Below, in pieces: positions 17,851 to 26,505 of a stretch of DNA of 64,000 bases. Source of the stretch: Archaeoglobaceae archaeon (lineage in GTDB: Archaea > Halobacteriota > Archaeoglobi > Archaeoglobales > Archaeoglobaceae). Each line of letters opens with the position of its first letter. Position 1 is the first letter of the stretch. The notes beneath the pieces are model-generated. The model made no database searches. It saw only the letters and a program-made list of their open reading frames with translations, and was not told the origin of the DNA. The stretch is from positions 124,001 to 188,000 of the forward strand of contig JALVJV010000011.1 of NCBI GenBank assembly GCA_027028145.1. The letters are read 5' to 3'. The translations under genes and the position numbers were made by a program.

Positions 17851-18816
17851 CTAATATTCCCTCGTAACCAGATAGTCCGCAATCGCAATCAAAAGCCTCT
17901 TCGCTTCAGAATCCGGCAAAATCTTGAGATGTTCCTTTCCCCTCTCAACGAACTCCTTAGCCTTCTTCGATGCGTAATCTATCGCTCCGCAATCCTTAAG
18001 CTTCTGAACCGCTTTGGCGATCTCTTCCTTCGTAGCCTTACCCTTCCCGAATATCTCTATTTCGACCCCCATCTCCATAGCCTTTATTACCACCAGCGTC
18101 TTCTTTCCCTCAACCAGATCGCTACCCCAGTCCTTTCCTATCCTTTCTCCCCCTATCAAATCCAAAACGTCATCGTGAATCTGGAAACCGATACCGCTAA
18201 GCAAGCCGAAGTTCCAGAGAGCTTCGACTATTTCCTCCTTTTCCCCAAACAAAACCGCCGGCATCGAGCAAGAGCACGCTATCAGCACTGCTGTCTTCTT
18301 CTCAACCATATCTATGTATTCCTCTTCGCTAACGAAATCTCTGCTCTCGAAGCTCATATCCAAAAATTGACCTTCGCAAATCTTTATACAAACGTCCGCA
18401 AGCATATCCACGGCTTTAACCAAATTCTCGGGCTTAACGTTACATTTCGTTAGGATCTTAAATGCCTCCGCAAAAAGCGTGTCTCCGGCTAAGATTGCGG
18501 TGGCTTCACCGAAGAGCTTGTGAACCGTCGGAACGCCCCTTCTCATCTCATCCCTGTCCATTATGTCGTCGTGAATAAGCGTGAAGTTGTGAATGGTTTC
18601 GATTGCTATCGCAGCTGGTAAAATATTTCTCCAATCTTTGCCAAGAGCTTCGGCTGATATCAAGCTTAAGACCGGTCTCAGCCTCTTGCCACCAGCCCTT
18701 ATGAGATGTCTGCAAGCTTTATACAATCCTTCCGGCTCTTTAATTGGCAGAAACTCTTCTATGGATCTGTTGATTATTTCAGCCCTCTTAGCTACTTCAT
18801 TCTTTATGTCCATCAT
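17851..18816 (-). CDS. Polyprenyl (geranylgeranyl/farnesyl) diphosphate synthase
   Basis: A 321-residue trans-prenyltransferase that condenses IPP with allylic diphosphates to build the C20 chains of archaeal lipids. The first aspartate-rich motif is DDIMD (in LIHDDIMDRDEMRRG) and the second is DDVLD (in GFQIHDDVLDLIG). Chain length is not fixed by what I can see. ATG 18816 overlaps the TGA of the isomerase gene (ATGA); ATG 18813 is an equal alternative. Last gene of the isoprenoid operon. Confidence 0.9.
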   Translation of the reverse strand: MMDIKNEVAKRAEIINRSIEEFLPIKEPEGLYKACRHLIRAGGKRLRPVLSLISAEALGKDWRNILPAAIAIETIHNFTLIHDDIMDRDEMRRGVPTVHKLFGEATAILAGDTLFAEAFKILTKCNVKPENLVKAVDMLADVCIKICEGQFLDMSFESRDFVSEEEYIDMVEKKTAVLIACSCSMPAVLFGEKEEIVEALWNFGLLSGIGFQIHDDVLDLIGGERIGKDWGSDLVEGKKTLVVIKAMEMGVEIEIFGKGKATKEEIAKAVQKLKDCGAIDYASKKAKEFVERGKEHLKILPDSEAKRLLIAIADYLVTREY

Positions 18817-19889
18817 CCCACCTCTCTGCTCCTGCAAAACTTAGCCAAATCGTAGCCCCTCAACTCAAGCCAATCTTTAAACATCCCGGTTATGAATATC
18901 GTCGTCCTCGTAAGTTCATATACCCTTCTACATCCGGTTAAAAACATTGCAGTTTTCAGGCCTCTTACGTAGTATTCGATCAGAACCTTTACGCCTTCGG
19001 CACCTTCTTCAGCAACGGCCTTCAGAAACGGAAGAGCGGAGCTTCCCAATTTGGCTCCCAAAGATATGGCTTTGGCTAAATCGAGACCGCTTCTTAAGCC
19101 TCCGGTGGCTATGACTGGAAGAACATCGTAACATTCCGCAACGCAGAAGGCTGTGGGAATCCCCCAGTCCCAAAAATCCAAACCGACATCCCTTGCAACG
19201 CCGTTTGTTCTGTAAACCTCAACCCCGCTCCAGCTCGTTCCTCCTTTTCCTCCGACGTCTATCGCATCAACGCCGGCAAGCTTGAGCTTCATCGCTATCT
19301 CCCTCGATATTCCGGCTCCGGTTTCCTTGACTATAACCGGAACTTTTATGGATGAACAGACCTCCTTAATGGCTTCCAACCCGCCCTTAGCGTTCAGATC
19401 ACCTTCCGGCTGAATTACCTCTTGCAGGAAGTTCAGATGGATTGCAACTGCATCGGCATCTATCATCTCCACAGCCTTCTCAACGAACTCCACGCCATAC
19501 TTAAGAACTTGCGGTAATCCTACGTTTGCGTAAATGAACGCTTTCGGTGCGAATTCCCTAACAACTGTAAAGCTATCCGCAACGCTTTCATCCTCTATAG
19601 CCGCTCTTTGGCTACCGACTCCCATCCCTATGCCCATCTCCTCAACGGCTATGGCAAGGTTTTTGTTTATCTCCTTGGTTTCTGGATGCCCGCCAGTCAT
19701 TGAAGCTATCAAAAGCGGAGCCGATAGCTTTTTGCCGAAGAATTCGACTTCGGTATCTATCTCGTTGAAATCGATCTCGGGTAATGCCTTATGTATTAGC
19801 ATGACGTCCTCGAATCCCGTGTATTCCGATTCTACCTCCTCCTCCAAGCATATCCTGATGTGCTCAAGTTTTCGGTTCGAGGTCTTCAA
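18813..19889 (-). CDS. fni: Isopentenyl-diphosphate delta-isomerase, type 2
   Basis: A 358-residue FMN-dependent isomerase that interconverts IPP and DMAPP. Signatures include RKLEHIRICLEEEVE at the N-terminus, APLLIASMTGGH, GVGSQRAAIED, VIVKETGAGIS, VGGKGGTSWSGVE and ATGGLRSGLDLAKAISLGA. The start is TTG, placed just after the kinase stop codon with a GGGGTTGAT ribosome site; no better start exists near the conserved N-terminus. Middle gene of the IPK-fni-prenyl synthase operon. Confidence 0.92.
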   Translation of the reverse strand: MKTSNRKLEHIRICLEEEVESEYTGFEDVMLIHKALPEIDFNEIDTEVEFFGKKLSAPLLIASMTGGHPETKEINKNLAIAVEEMGIGMGVGSQRAAIEDESVADSFTVVREFAPKAFIYANVGLPQVLKYGVEFVEKAVEMIDADAVAIHLNFLQEVIQPEGDLNAKGGLEAIKEVCSSIKVPVIVKETGAGISREIAMKLKLAGVDAIDVGGKGGTSWSGVEVYRTNGVARDVGLDFWDWGIPTAFCVAECYDVLPVIATGGLRSGLDLAKAISLGAKLGSSALPFLKAVAEEGAEGVKVLIEYYVRGLKTAMFLTGCRRVYELTRTTIFITGMFKDWLELRGYDLAKFCRSREVG

Positions 19890-19893
19890 GATA

Positions 19894-20631
19894 TCAACCC
19901 CTTATCAGCGTTCCAACTTTCTCGCCCTTCAAAAACTTATCCAAATCCTTCGCGTGAAAGATGTAAACATCCGTTTCGATTTCAAGTATCGATTTGATCT
20001 TTCCGAGCATGCCTCCGGTAACGTCCGACTTATCCTTTGCTGTTCCGATATCCTTAAGAATACTTTCTATATCCGATCGATCGAGCTCATCCAATACTTT
20101 TCCATCGATGATTATACCTTCAACATCCGTTGCGAACCCAACTCTCTTCGGCTTGAAAACCTTGGCAAGCTCGACCGCAATCCTATCTCCGGAAAGTATC
20201 TCGAACTTCCTTTCGTTCGGATTGTAAACCATATCTCCGTGTATCACCGGAACGAAACCTTCATCGAGCAAACCTTCGATTAAGTCCGCATCGAATACCA
20301 ACTTTCCATCGACCATCTTGAAGGATGAGAGCGGATGAATGGGAACTGGATTCAGACCGTATTGGTGAATGTATCCGCATACGATCATGTTTAGGCTTAC
20401 GCACGATAGATGAGTTACAGCTACACCGTCGACATTCTTAACCTCGTGCAACTTATACTTCACGACGTGCGGATGCCCGAACGAGCCGACGCCGTGTATA
20501 AGGATGAGCCTATCGCTTACGTTTTCCGCTATATCCTTCGCTATCCTTTCGATCTCCTCGAACTTTGCCTTGTTCACAGCCCCAACGCTCTTATCCGTTA
20601 TGACCGCTCCTCCGATTTTGAGTATCAGCAT
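19894..20631 (-). CDS. Isopentenyl phosphate kinase
   Basis: A 245-residue amino acid kinase family enzyme that phosphorylates isopentenyl phosphate to IPP, the last step of the archaeal alternative mevalonate route. Seen are LILKIGGAVITDK, LIHGVGSFGH (the catalytic histidine region), PVIHGDMVYN, ILSGDRIAVELA and DVTGGMLGK. ATG 20631 is preferred to in-frame TTG 20637. First gene of the operon, so IPP formation, isomerisation and chain growth are co-expressed. Confidence 0.9.
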   Translation of the reverse strand: MLILKIGGAVITDKSVGAVNKAKFEEIERIAKDIAENVSDRLILIHGVGSFGHPHVVKYKLHEVKNVDGVAVTHLSCVSLNMIVCGYIHQYGLNPVPIHPLSSFKMVDGKLVFDADLIEGLLDEGFVPVIHGDMVYNPNERKFEILSGDRIAVELAKVFKPKRVGFATDVEGIIIDGKVLDELDRSDIESILKDIGTAKDKSDVTGGMLGKIKSILEIETDVYIFHAKDLDKFLKGEKVGTLIRG

Positions 20632-20682
20632 CGACAAAAAGCTATGTAAAAATATAATAAGCGTTTTGCTATCATTTCCGCT

Positions 20683-21711
20683 ATGAACTGGCGATGTTTG
20701 AAGGGTGAGGGCGATAGATTCTTCGAACTGCTTAAAGGGGATGTCGTTTTCCTCTTTGCAATAGGAAATACAAAAACTGCTGAGATACCCGGCATAACAG
20801 TGGCTGGAGCGAACTCGGATCTCATAAAGTTTACACCTCCGGCAGATGTTGAGCTTCTATACTACGGTGAGTGCAAGGTTATCCCCTTTCCTCCAGCCAC
20901 TCCAGATGGCAAACCGACACCGGCTATAATAACATACACAGCCTTAAGGCTAACGGGCGTTCCGTTTTTCGTAATCGACAGCGGACTGATGGTTAAGCCG
21001 AACGTTCCTTACGTCAGCATAGATGCTCCCGTTGGGGAGAACATCGAAGTCAAGCCAGCCATGAGCATTGAGGATGCTGAAAGAGCTTTTAAAAACGCTG
21101 TTGAGTTTGGAAGGCAGATATCGAAGCTTGCGGATGTTTTGATGATAGGAGAAAGCATTCCAGCCGGAACTACTACAGCTTTAGCGATTCTGAGGGCTTT
21201 TGGGATAAGATCGATGGTTTCATCGAGTATGCCTTCGAATCCCGTTGAGATAAAGGAGAGGGTCGTTGCAAAGGCTTTGGAGAGGATAAATGGGAATGAA
21301 GAACCTCTTGAGTTGATAGCGAAGGTCGGAGATCCGGTTATGGTAGGTGTCTGCGGAATCGCCGTCGGCTCAAGCAAGCCGGTGATATTGGCCGGAGGAA
21401 CTCAGATGGTCGCCATGTCGCATCTTATAAAGAGGATTGACGAGAATGCGGATATAGCGATAGCTACGACGGTTTACGTTGCAAACGACAGCGATGCGTT
21501 AAGCCAAGCTCCTTGCCCGGTCATAATAGCAGATCCGGGATTGTCCGATTCTGCAAAGCCCGGACTGAGGGCTTACGCCGAGGGATTCGTTAAAGAGGGA
21601 GTCGGAGCAGGAGGAGCGACTCTGCTTGCTTATGCGAGAGGATTCGGTAAGGAGGAGTTTTTAAAAGAGATAGAGAGGAGTTACGAAACTGCAATAGAGA
21701 GCAAGCTCTGA
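20683..21711 (+). CDS. cobT: CobT-like nicotinate-nucleotide:dimethylbenzimidazole phosphoribosyltransferase (archaeal UPF0284)
   Basis: A 342-residue member of the archaeal CobT-like family (TIGR00303). It has GNTKTAEIPGITVAGANSD at the N-terminus, SIPAGTTTALAILRAFG in the middle and ILAGGTQMVAMSHL later. The likely role is activation of the lower-ligand base for cobamide assembly. No other cobamide gene is adjacent. It is divergent from the isoprenoid operon and overlaps the convergent glycosyltransferase by 31 bases. Confidence 0.85.
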   Translation: MNWRCLKGEGDRFFELLKGDVVFLFAIGNTKTAEIPGITVAGANSDLIKFTPPADVELLYYGECKVIPFPPATPDGKPTPAIITYTALRLTGVPFFVIDSGLMVKPNVPYVSIDAPVGENIEVKPAMSIEDAERAFKNAVEFGRQISKLADVLMIGESIPAGTTTALAILRAFGIRSMVSSSMPSNPVEIKERVVAKALERINGNEEPLELIAKVGDPVMVGVCGIAVGSSKPVILAGGTQMVAMSHLIKRIDENADIAIATTVYVANDSDALSQAPCPVIIADPGLSDSAKPGLRAYAEGFVKEGVGAGGATLLAYARGFGKEEFLKEIERSYETAIESKL

Positions 21712-22760
21712 GGGCTTTCAAACAACTCTATAAACTTCTTTGCGATCTTGTCACTCCTATTTTCTTCGACGAATCTCTCCGCAGACTCGACAACCTTTTT
21801 TCTGAACTCCTCATCTTCGATTATCCTGATAAGCTTGTTCTTGAGATCCTCTATGTCATCGTAAACAACAGCCGGCTTAACTCCGTCGTATTCCGGTAGG
21901 GTTTCGAAATTCCTCGTGTTCGGAACGATTGTGGGAATCAGCGCTCCCAAGCACTGGCAGAGCGTTGAAGAAACGACCACGTTCTTCGTTTGACCCTTCG
22001 GAATCAGATGGACGTCGGAAGAATGCAGGTATTCGAAGACCTCTTCGTTGCTGAGCCTCTTTCTCTCCTGCTTGAGCCAAGGCTTGTTGAAAGGTAGCAG
22101 TCCGTCGGATCTCACAACTCTGTATGTCAGATCGAACCTCTTCGATAGCCAGTCCAGAGCCTTTATGAAGTCCAGATACTCTCCAGCCGGTTGCCTTCCG
22201 AAACTGAAGAAAACCAATCCGTCTTCGGCGAACTTCCTATTGCCCTTAACGATCGGATGGCACGGATACGGAATTACGTGCGCTATGTCCCTGTATTCCG
22301 GAAGCATCTCGTTGATAAACCTCTCATCGAAAACAACGATCGCATCGAATATCCTCATGTCCGAATATTTAATGTGATCCCTGCGACCTTCGTGAATAAC
22401 TACAAATACCCTCGTCCCCCTCATCCTAAGCTTCTTAACGAGCTTTTCGACGTCGCTGTATGGAATGCTTGCATAAGATTCGACTATGAACAGGTCGAAG
22501 TTCTCCGAGAGGATCTTTTCCATTTCAATCCTTCCGCCGTTCATCGTTTGCGGATCGAGTTCGTCGTAGCATCTTATAACGAAATTCTCTTCGTTATCCC
22601 TTATTATCTTGTGATGCCACCACTTGTTTGCTGAATCAACGTGAGGAGCAAAAACCTTGACGTAATGACCCATCTTGATGAACTCGTGGGCTATCATTTC
22701 GGCATGCATGGAAATTCCACATGTAGCGTTCCATCTTGAGAGAATTCCTATCCCATACAT
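21681..22760 (-). CDS. Glycosyltransferase, GT4-like
   Basis: A 359-residue GT-B glycosyltransferase. The N-terminal acceptor domain starts with GIGILSRWNATCGISMHAEMIAHEF, and the C-terminal donor domain holds FFSFGRQPAGEYLDFIKAL and SSDVHLIPKGQTKNVVVSSTLCQCLGALIPTIVP. It resembles group 1 enzymes but lacks an obvious canonical E-x7-E pair, so activity is less certain than fold. Sugar and acceptor unknown; it is isolated from other glycan genes. Monocistronic. Confidence 0.72.
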   Translation of the reverse strand: MYGIGILSRWNATCGISMHAEMIAHEFIKMGHYVKVFAPHVDSANKWWHHKIIRDNEENFVIRCYDELDPQTMNGGRIEMEKILSENFDLFIVESYASIPYSDVEKLVKKLRMRGTRVFVVIHEGRRDHIKYSDMRIFDAIVVFDERFINEMLPEYRDIAHVIPYPCHPIVKGNRKFAEDGLVFFSFGRQPAGEYLDFIKALDWLSKRFDLTYRVVRSDGLLPFNKPWLKQERKRLSNEEVFEYLHSSDVHLIPKGQTKNVVVSSTLCQCLGALIPTIVPNTRNFETLPEYDGVKPAVVYDDIEDLKNKLIRIIEDEEFRKKVVESAERFVEENRSDKIAKKFIELFESPQSLLSIAVS

Positions 22761-22870
22761 AATTAATTATTTATTCTATCTGCAATAATTAAACCTTATG
22801 CCTGAAAAAGCTATGAGAACGGAGATTTCAATGAGATATTCCATTTCTAAAATTTCGATTCAAAAATGAG

Positions 22871-22955
22871 TGCGGGGGGTGGGATTTGAACCCACGAACC
22901 CCTACGGGACGGGACCCTCAATCCCGCGCCTTTGTCCTGACTCGGCAACCCCCGC
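22871..22955 (-). tRNA. tRNA-Leu (anticodon GAG)
   Basis: An 85-base class II tRNA. The acceptor 5' strand GCGGGGG pairs with CCCCCGC followed by discriminator A. The anticodon arm is CGGGA-TTGAGGG-TCCCG, giving anticodon GAG for CTC/CTT leucine codons. The variable arm is long, as expected for leucine, and the T loop is TTCAAAT. CCA is not encoded and no intron is seen. A minus-strand TATA (TATATCTTAA) lies about 25 bases upstream. Confidence 0.95.
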
Positions 22956-22996
22956 TCGATCCAATGTTACCTCTTAAGATATATGATACTTATGGT

Positions 22997-23509
22997 TTAC
23001 CTTAAACCCTTAGCATGGCTAACGGCATGTCTTAGCAGTGGTTTTATGAGTTTGATTCCCAGCTCAACCGCCTTTTTCGATCCGGGAAGACAGAATATAA
23101 TCTTGCCACGTGAAACTCCCGCGAAAGTTCTCGTAAGAATTGCGGATTCTCCTATTTCCTCGTAGCTCAGCATTCTAAATATCTCACCGAAACCTTCGAT
23201 CTCCTTTTCAACCAGCATCCTTACGGCTTCAATCGTTACGTCCTTCGGCGATATTCCCGTTCCCCCCGTGGTTATTATAACATCGATGTCTCTGTGAATA
23301 AGATCCATGATCGTAGAAATTATTTTTGACTTATCGTCTGGAATTAGTCTATACTCCACGCAGTTCAACTCTTTTGCAAGCAACCTACCTGATTCGTCAT
23401 CTTCGGGAATGTTCTCAACGCCGGTAACATATCCGAACTTGCTCCACCTCGAAGTTGAAACCGTCACAACTCCAACCCTAACCTCCACATCCGCCTCGTG
23501 CTCATGCAT
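22997..23509 (-). CDS. moaB: Molybdenum cofactor biosynthesis protein MoaB/MogA family
   Basis: A 170-residue molybdopterin adenylyltransferase-like protein for molybdenum or tungsten cofactor synthesis. Seen are GVVTVSTSR, DVIITTGGTGISPKDVTIEAV and IIFCLPGSKKAVELG. ATG 23509 is chosen since GAGGTGA lies just before it with 5-6 bases spacing; ATG 23515 is possible. A histidine/glutamate-rich N-terminus (MHEHEADVEV) precedes the fold. It follows fen1 closely on the same strand, so they are probably co-transcribed. Confidence 0.88.
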   Translation of the reverse strand: MHEHEADVEVRVGVVTVSTSRWSKFGYVTGVENIPEDDESGRLLAKELNCVEYRLIPDDKSKIISTIMDLIHRDIDVIITTGGTGISPKDVTIEAVRMLVEKEIEGFGEIFRMLSYEEIGESAILTRTFAGVSRGKIIFCLPGSKKAVELGIKLIKPLLRHAVSHAKGLR

Positions 23510-23519
23510 ACGCATCACC

Positions 23520-24545
23520 TCAACCGAACCACCTTTCCAAGGTCTGCTGACTTGCTTTAAGCCCCGATCTGAGCTTCTCGATTGCCTTCTCAACCCTATC
23601 CCTGCTGAAATCGTGCTCTTCGCAAAGAAACTCGATTATTCCTTCTTCATCCGGCTTTCCGAACCTTAGCTCGTAATCATCCGTCACCGGAGGATTTAGA
23701 AAGAACTCGCGGATTTCCTCTATCGGCTCCTTCGGCTGAACCTTAAGAACTCTCAGAACCTTAAATATGTCACCGTAGTTCTTTATATACTTATAGGCTT
23801 TCTTGATACCTATCCCCTCGACTCCTTCGTTGTAATCCGTTCCGATCAGAAGGGCTATATCGATAAGCTGTTCCCTCGTTATGCCCAACTTTCGAAGGTT
23901 TCTCTCAAGCTCTATGATCTCCGGCTTTATCTCGACGTAAACCTTCTTACCCGGTAACTTCCTCTTTCCGGTTATCGCCAAATTTCTCGCCAGCTTCGGG
24001 CTTCCGAAGAGGAGAGAATCGTAATCTTGGCTTCCCGTATAATCCACCTCGCCCTTCTTAGCCATGTATGCCGCCTGAGCCTCTCCCTCCGAAGGAGCCT
24101 GAACTATCGGAATCCCCATGAGCTTAAGAAGTGTTTTGGCGGATTCTATTATGTATTCGTCCACCCTCGCAGAAGCTTGGGCGTATTTCCTCGCCTCTTC
24201 AATCATTCCAAGCTCGAGCGCTCTCTTCCATTTTATTTCGGCCTCCTCCCTAATCTTTTTTCTCTCCTCTATCTCCGCTCTCTTAAATTCGGGCGGTTTT
24301 CCGTCGAAAACGAATATCGGCTTAATTCCGATCTCGACCATATTCGAAACTCTGTAGAGTATTCCGGATAGGTGAGAAGTGATCCTACCTTGAGAATCCT
24401 TAAGCGGAGTTCCATCTGGCTGTCTTATCGTTGCTATAAATTGGTAGAGGGTGTTGAGAGCATCCACCGCAATCTTCTTTCCGGAGAAGTATTCAACTTC
24501 AACAACATCTCTCTCGGTAAGCAACTCGCCTATATCTGCACCCAT
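23520..24545 (-). CDS. fen: Flap endonuclease 1
   Basis: A 341-residue structure-specific 5' nuclease that removes Okazaki flaps. It contains [14 protein letters not shown], the [13 protein letters not shown] region, [32 protein letters not shown] with its acidic metal ligands, and [16 protein letters not shown] (helix-hairpin-helix). The C-terminus QQTLERWF is a PIP box for binding the PCNA clamp. Size matches archaeal FEN1. Confidence 0.95.
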   Translation of the reverse strand: MGADIGELLTERDVVEVEYFSGKKIAVDALNTLYQFIATIRQPDGTPLKDSQGRITSHLSGILYRVSNMVEIGIKPIFVFDGKPPEFKRAEIEERKKIREEAEIKWKRALELGMIEEARKYAQASARVDEYIIESAKTLLKLMGIPIVQAPSEGEAQAAYMAKKGEVDYTGSQDYDSLLFGSPKLARNLAITGKRKLPGKKVYVEIKPEIIELERNLRKLGITREQLIDIALLIGTDYNEGVEGIGIKKAYKYIKNYGDIFKVLRVLKVQPKEPIEEIREFFLNPPVTDDYELRFGKPDEEGIIEFLCEEHDFSRDRVEKAIEKLRSGLKASQQTLERWFG

Positions 24546-24664
24546 ATTTAATTGTTAGACGTGGTAACAAAAATACTTTATTCGAGTGCCGAAGGTCGAC
24601 GTTCGATAAGCTAATCGGTTCGCGGGATCGGGGAAGTTAAAGACTAAAATCGAACCAACCAACG

Positions 24665-25387
24665 ATGTCTATGAAGGTCGTAGTCTGCGGATCCGTCGGA
24701 TACGGCGGAATCGAGGAGATCAGAAGAATTCAGAGATTTCTTAAGGAGAAGGGTTACGATGTCTTGGATCAGTTAAAGCTGGATTACAGCGATATCGACG
24801 ATTTCAGGGATAAACCAGAACTTTGGAGCAAAATAGTTCGAAACGACCTCGAATTCTGCGAGAAAGCGGATGCGATAGTTCTAATAGCAACAAACCCGAG
24901 CTTCGGAGCGATGGCTGAAATCGTCATCTCTTCGCTTAAAGGTAAGCCCGTCGTAGCTTACTGCCCGAAAGCGGTGAAATCTCCTTGGCCACTCTACTTC
25001 GCAACATCGATAGCCAAGAACGATGAAGAGTTGATAAGAGCGCTTGAATCGATGAAACCGAAGAGGATAAGGACGATTCCGAACATCTACGGAAAGCACG
25101 AGGCTGAATTCGTTTACGAAAACTTCACGTGCATATGTCCGGTTACCGGAAGGAGAGATTATGCGGTGATCAGGATTAGATACAAGCCGAGAGACAGGCT
25201 AATAGAATACGAATCCCTCGACGAATATTTCAAGGATTTCGAAGATAAGGCGATGCACCACGAAGCGGTAGTCGAAAAGGTATTCAACGATCTCCTAAGC
25301 GAACTCAAGCCCGAGAAGTTGGAGGTCATCGCAGAGTTTGAAGAGAGGAGCGGTGTTAGGGCAATAGTCAGACGCTCGACAGATTGA
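24665..25387 (+). CDS. Nucleoside 2-deoxyribosyltransferase-like/QueF-like fusion protein
   Basis: A 240-residue two-domain protein. Residues 1-125 form a Rossmann-like domain with VVVCGSVGYGG, then NDLEFCEKADAIVLIATNPSFGAMAEIVISSLKGKPVVAY, matching nucleoside 2-deoxyribosyltransferase-like proteins. Residues 150-236 match QueF: FTCICPVTGRRDYAVIRIRY carries the QueF catalytic Cys and Asp, and HHE carries the Glu. The QueF motif that normally reads ESKSLK is EYESLD here, losing the lysines. QueF reduces preQ0; QueF-like proteins lacking reductase features make archaeosine from preQ0-tRNA. The latter role is an inference. Start 24665 or 24671. Confidence 0.72.
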   Translation: MSMKVVVCGSVGYGGIEEIRRIQRFLKEKGYDVLDQLKLDYSDIDDFRDKPELWSKIVRNDLEFCEKADAIVLIATNPSFGAMAEIVISSLKGKPVVAYCPKAVKSPWPLYFATSIAKNDEELIRALESMKPKRIRTIPNIYGKHEAEFVYENFTCICPVTGRRDYAVIRIRYKPRDRLIEYESLDEYFKDFEDKAMHHEAVVEKVFNDLLSELKPEKLEVIAEFEERSGVRAIVRRSTD

Positions 25388-25412
25388 AATTCCCGATGAA
25401 TTATTTTGTTCG

Positions 25413-25925
25413 ATGACATCGCACGACGACGGACACGTCGAAAGGGTGGTGAGGTGGGCCGTCTATCTTGCAAAAAGGGAAGGAGCGGATGTAGAAGTCG
25501 TGAAGAAGGCGGCTGAGCTTCACGATATAGCGAGGGATAAGCCGAATCACGCGATTGAAGGAGCGAAGATGGCGAGGGAGATTTTGAGATCGGAGGGATA
25601 CGATGAGGAATTCATAGCCAAAGTGGTTCACTGCATCGAAGCCCACTCTTTCAGCTCTGGAATCGAGCCGAAAACGATTGAGGCAAAAGTCTTGAGCGAC
25701 GCGGACAAGTTGGACGCAATGGGAGCGATAGGAATCGCAAGAGCTTTCATCTTCAGCGGAGAACACGGGAGGAGCATAGAAGATACTCTTAAGCACTTTG
25801 ATGAGAAGCTTCTGAAGCTGAAGGACACGCTTTACACGAAAACGGCTAAGCGAATGGCTGAGGATAGGCACAGGTTCATGTTAGAATTTTACGAAAGGCT
25901 CAGGAAGGAGCTTGAGGAGCCGTGA
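25413..25925 (+). CDS. HD-domain phosphohydrolase
   Basis: A 170-residue HD-superfamily protein. Metal ligands are H (SHDDGHVERV), HD (AAELHDIAR), a later H in the VVHCIEAHSFSS stretch, and D (LSDADKLDAMG). It resembles YedJ-like and archaeal HD hydrolases acting on nucleotides or cyclic nucleotides; the substrate is unknown. It starts 25 bases after the QueF-like fusion and overlaps the following MFS gene (GTGA), so the three genes may be one transcript. Confidence 0.82.
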   Translation: MTSHDDGHVERVVRWAVYLAKREGADVEVVKKAAELHDIARDKPNHAIEGAKMAREILRSEGYDEEFIAKVVHCIEAHSFSSGIEPKTIEAKVLSDADKLDAMGAIGIARAFIFSGEHGRSIEDTLKHFDEKLLKLKDTLYTKTAKRMAEDRHRFMLEFYERLRKELEEP

Positions 25926-26467
25926 ACAGAAAGGTTGTAGCCTTCTGCTTATCCCTGCTTCCGCTCATGATTTCATCGGGCATGGTATATTCGGTTCTGC
26001 CGATCTACATTTCGGACGAGCTTAAGGCGAGCGATTTTGCAGTGGGATTGCTATTCACGATCGGCGCTTTGACGGGAGTTTTTACATCCATCCTTATCGG
26101 CAGGATATCGGACAGGCTCGGAAGAAAGCCCCTTATACTCCTTTCCCAGATAGCCTTTGCGATGGTTATGCTCACATACTCCTTCATAAGCTACTACATC
26201 TACGCTATCCCGATTCACATCCTTGAAGGTTTCGCTTGGGCGACCATAGGCACGGTTGCTCCGGCTTACATAGCAGATTTAGCCGGCAGAGAAGAAAGGG
26301 GAGAGTCTATGGGCATATACAACACGGTTTGGAGCTTGGGTTGGGTTGTAGGCCCGATCTTAGGCGGTTTCCTTGCAGAATTCTTCGGTTTTAGGTTGAT
26401 GCTCAGATTTGCGTTTCTGATGATAATCTTGGGTCTTATACTCACTGCTCTTGCTAATTCGAAGTGA
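25922..26467 (+). CDS. MFS transporter, half-size (N-terminal six helices only)
   Basis: A 181-residue protein with about six membrane helices, equal to the N-terminal half of a major facilitator protein. The family loop 2-3 signature is intact (GRISDRLGRKPLILLSQ), as is the helix 5 region (VWSLGWVVGPILGGFLAEFFGFR). Normal members have 12 helices and about 400 residues. Translation ends cleanly after helix 6, and the 38 bases to the next convergent gene encode no second half. It starts with GTG overlapping the HD gene. Either a truncated remnant or a homodimeric half-transporter. Confidence 0.65.
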   Translation: MNRKVVAFCLSLLPLMISSGMVYSVLPIYISDELKASDFAVGLLFTIGALTGVFTSILIGRISDRLGRKPLILLSQIAFAMVMLTYSFISYYIYAIPIHILEGFAWATIGTVAPAYIADLAGREERGESMGIYNTVWSLGWVVGPILGGFLAEFFGFRLMLRFAFLMIILGLILTALANSK

Positions 26468-26505
26468 GCCGGATGCTACCGGTTTCGGTCAGTTTGGGAT
26501 GTATT

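Noticed and set aside
24590-24605. Near-palindrome CGAAGGTCGACGTTCG between fen1 and the QueF-like fusion
   Set aside because: It has one mismatched pair and no clear relation to a TATA box in either direction.
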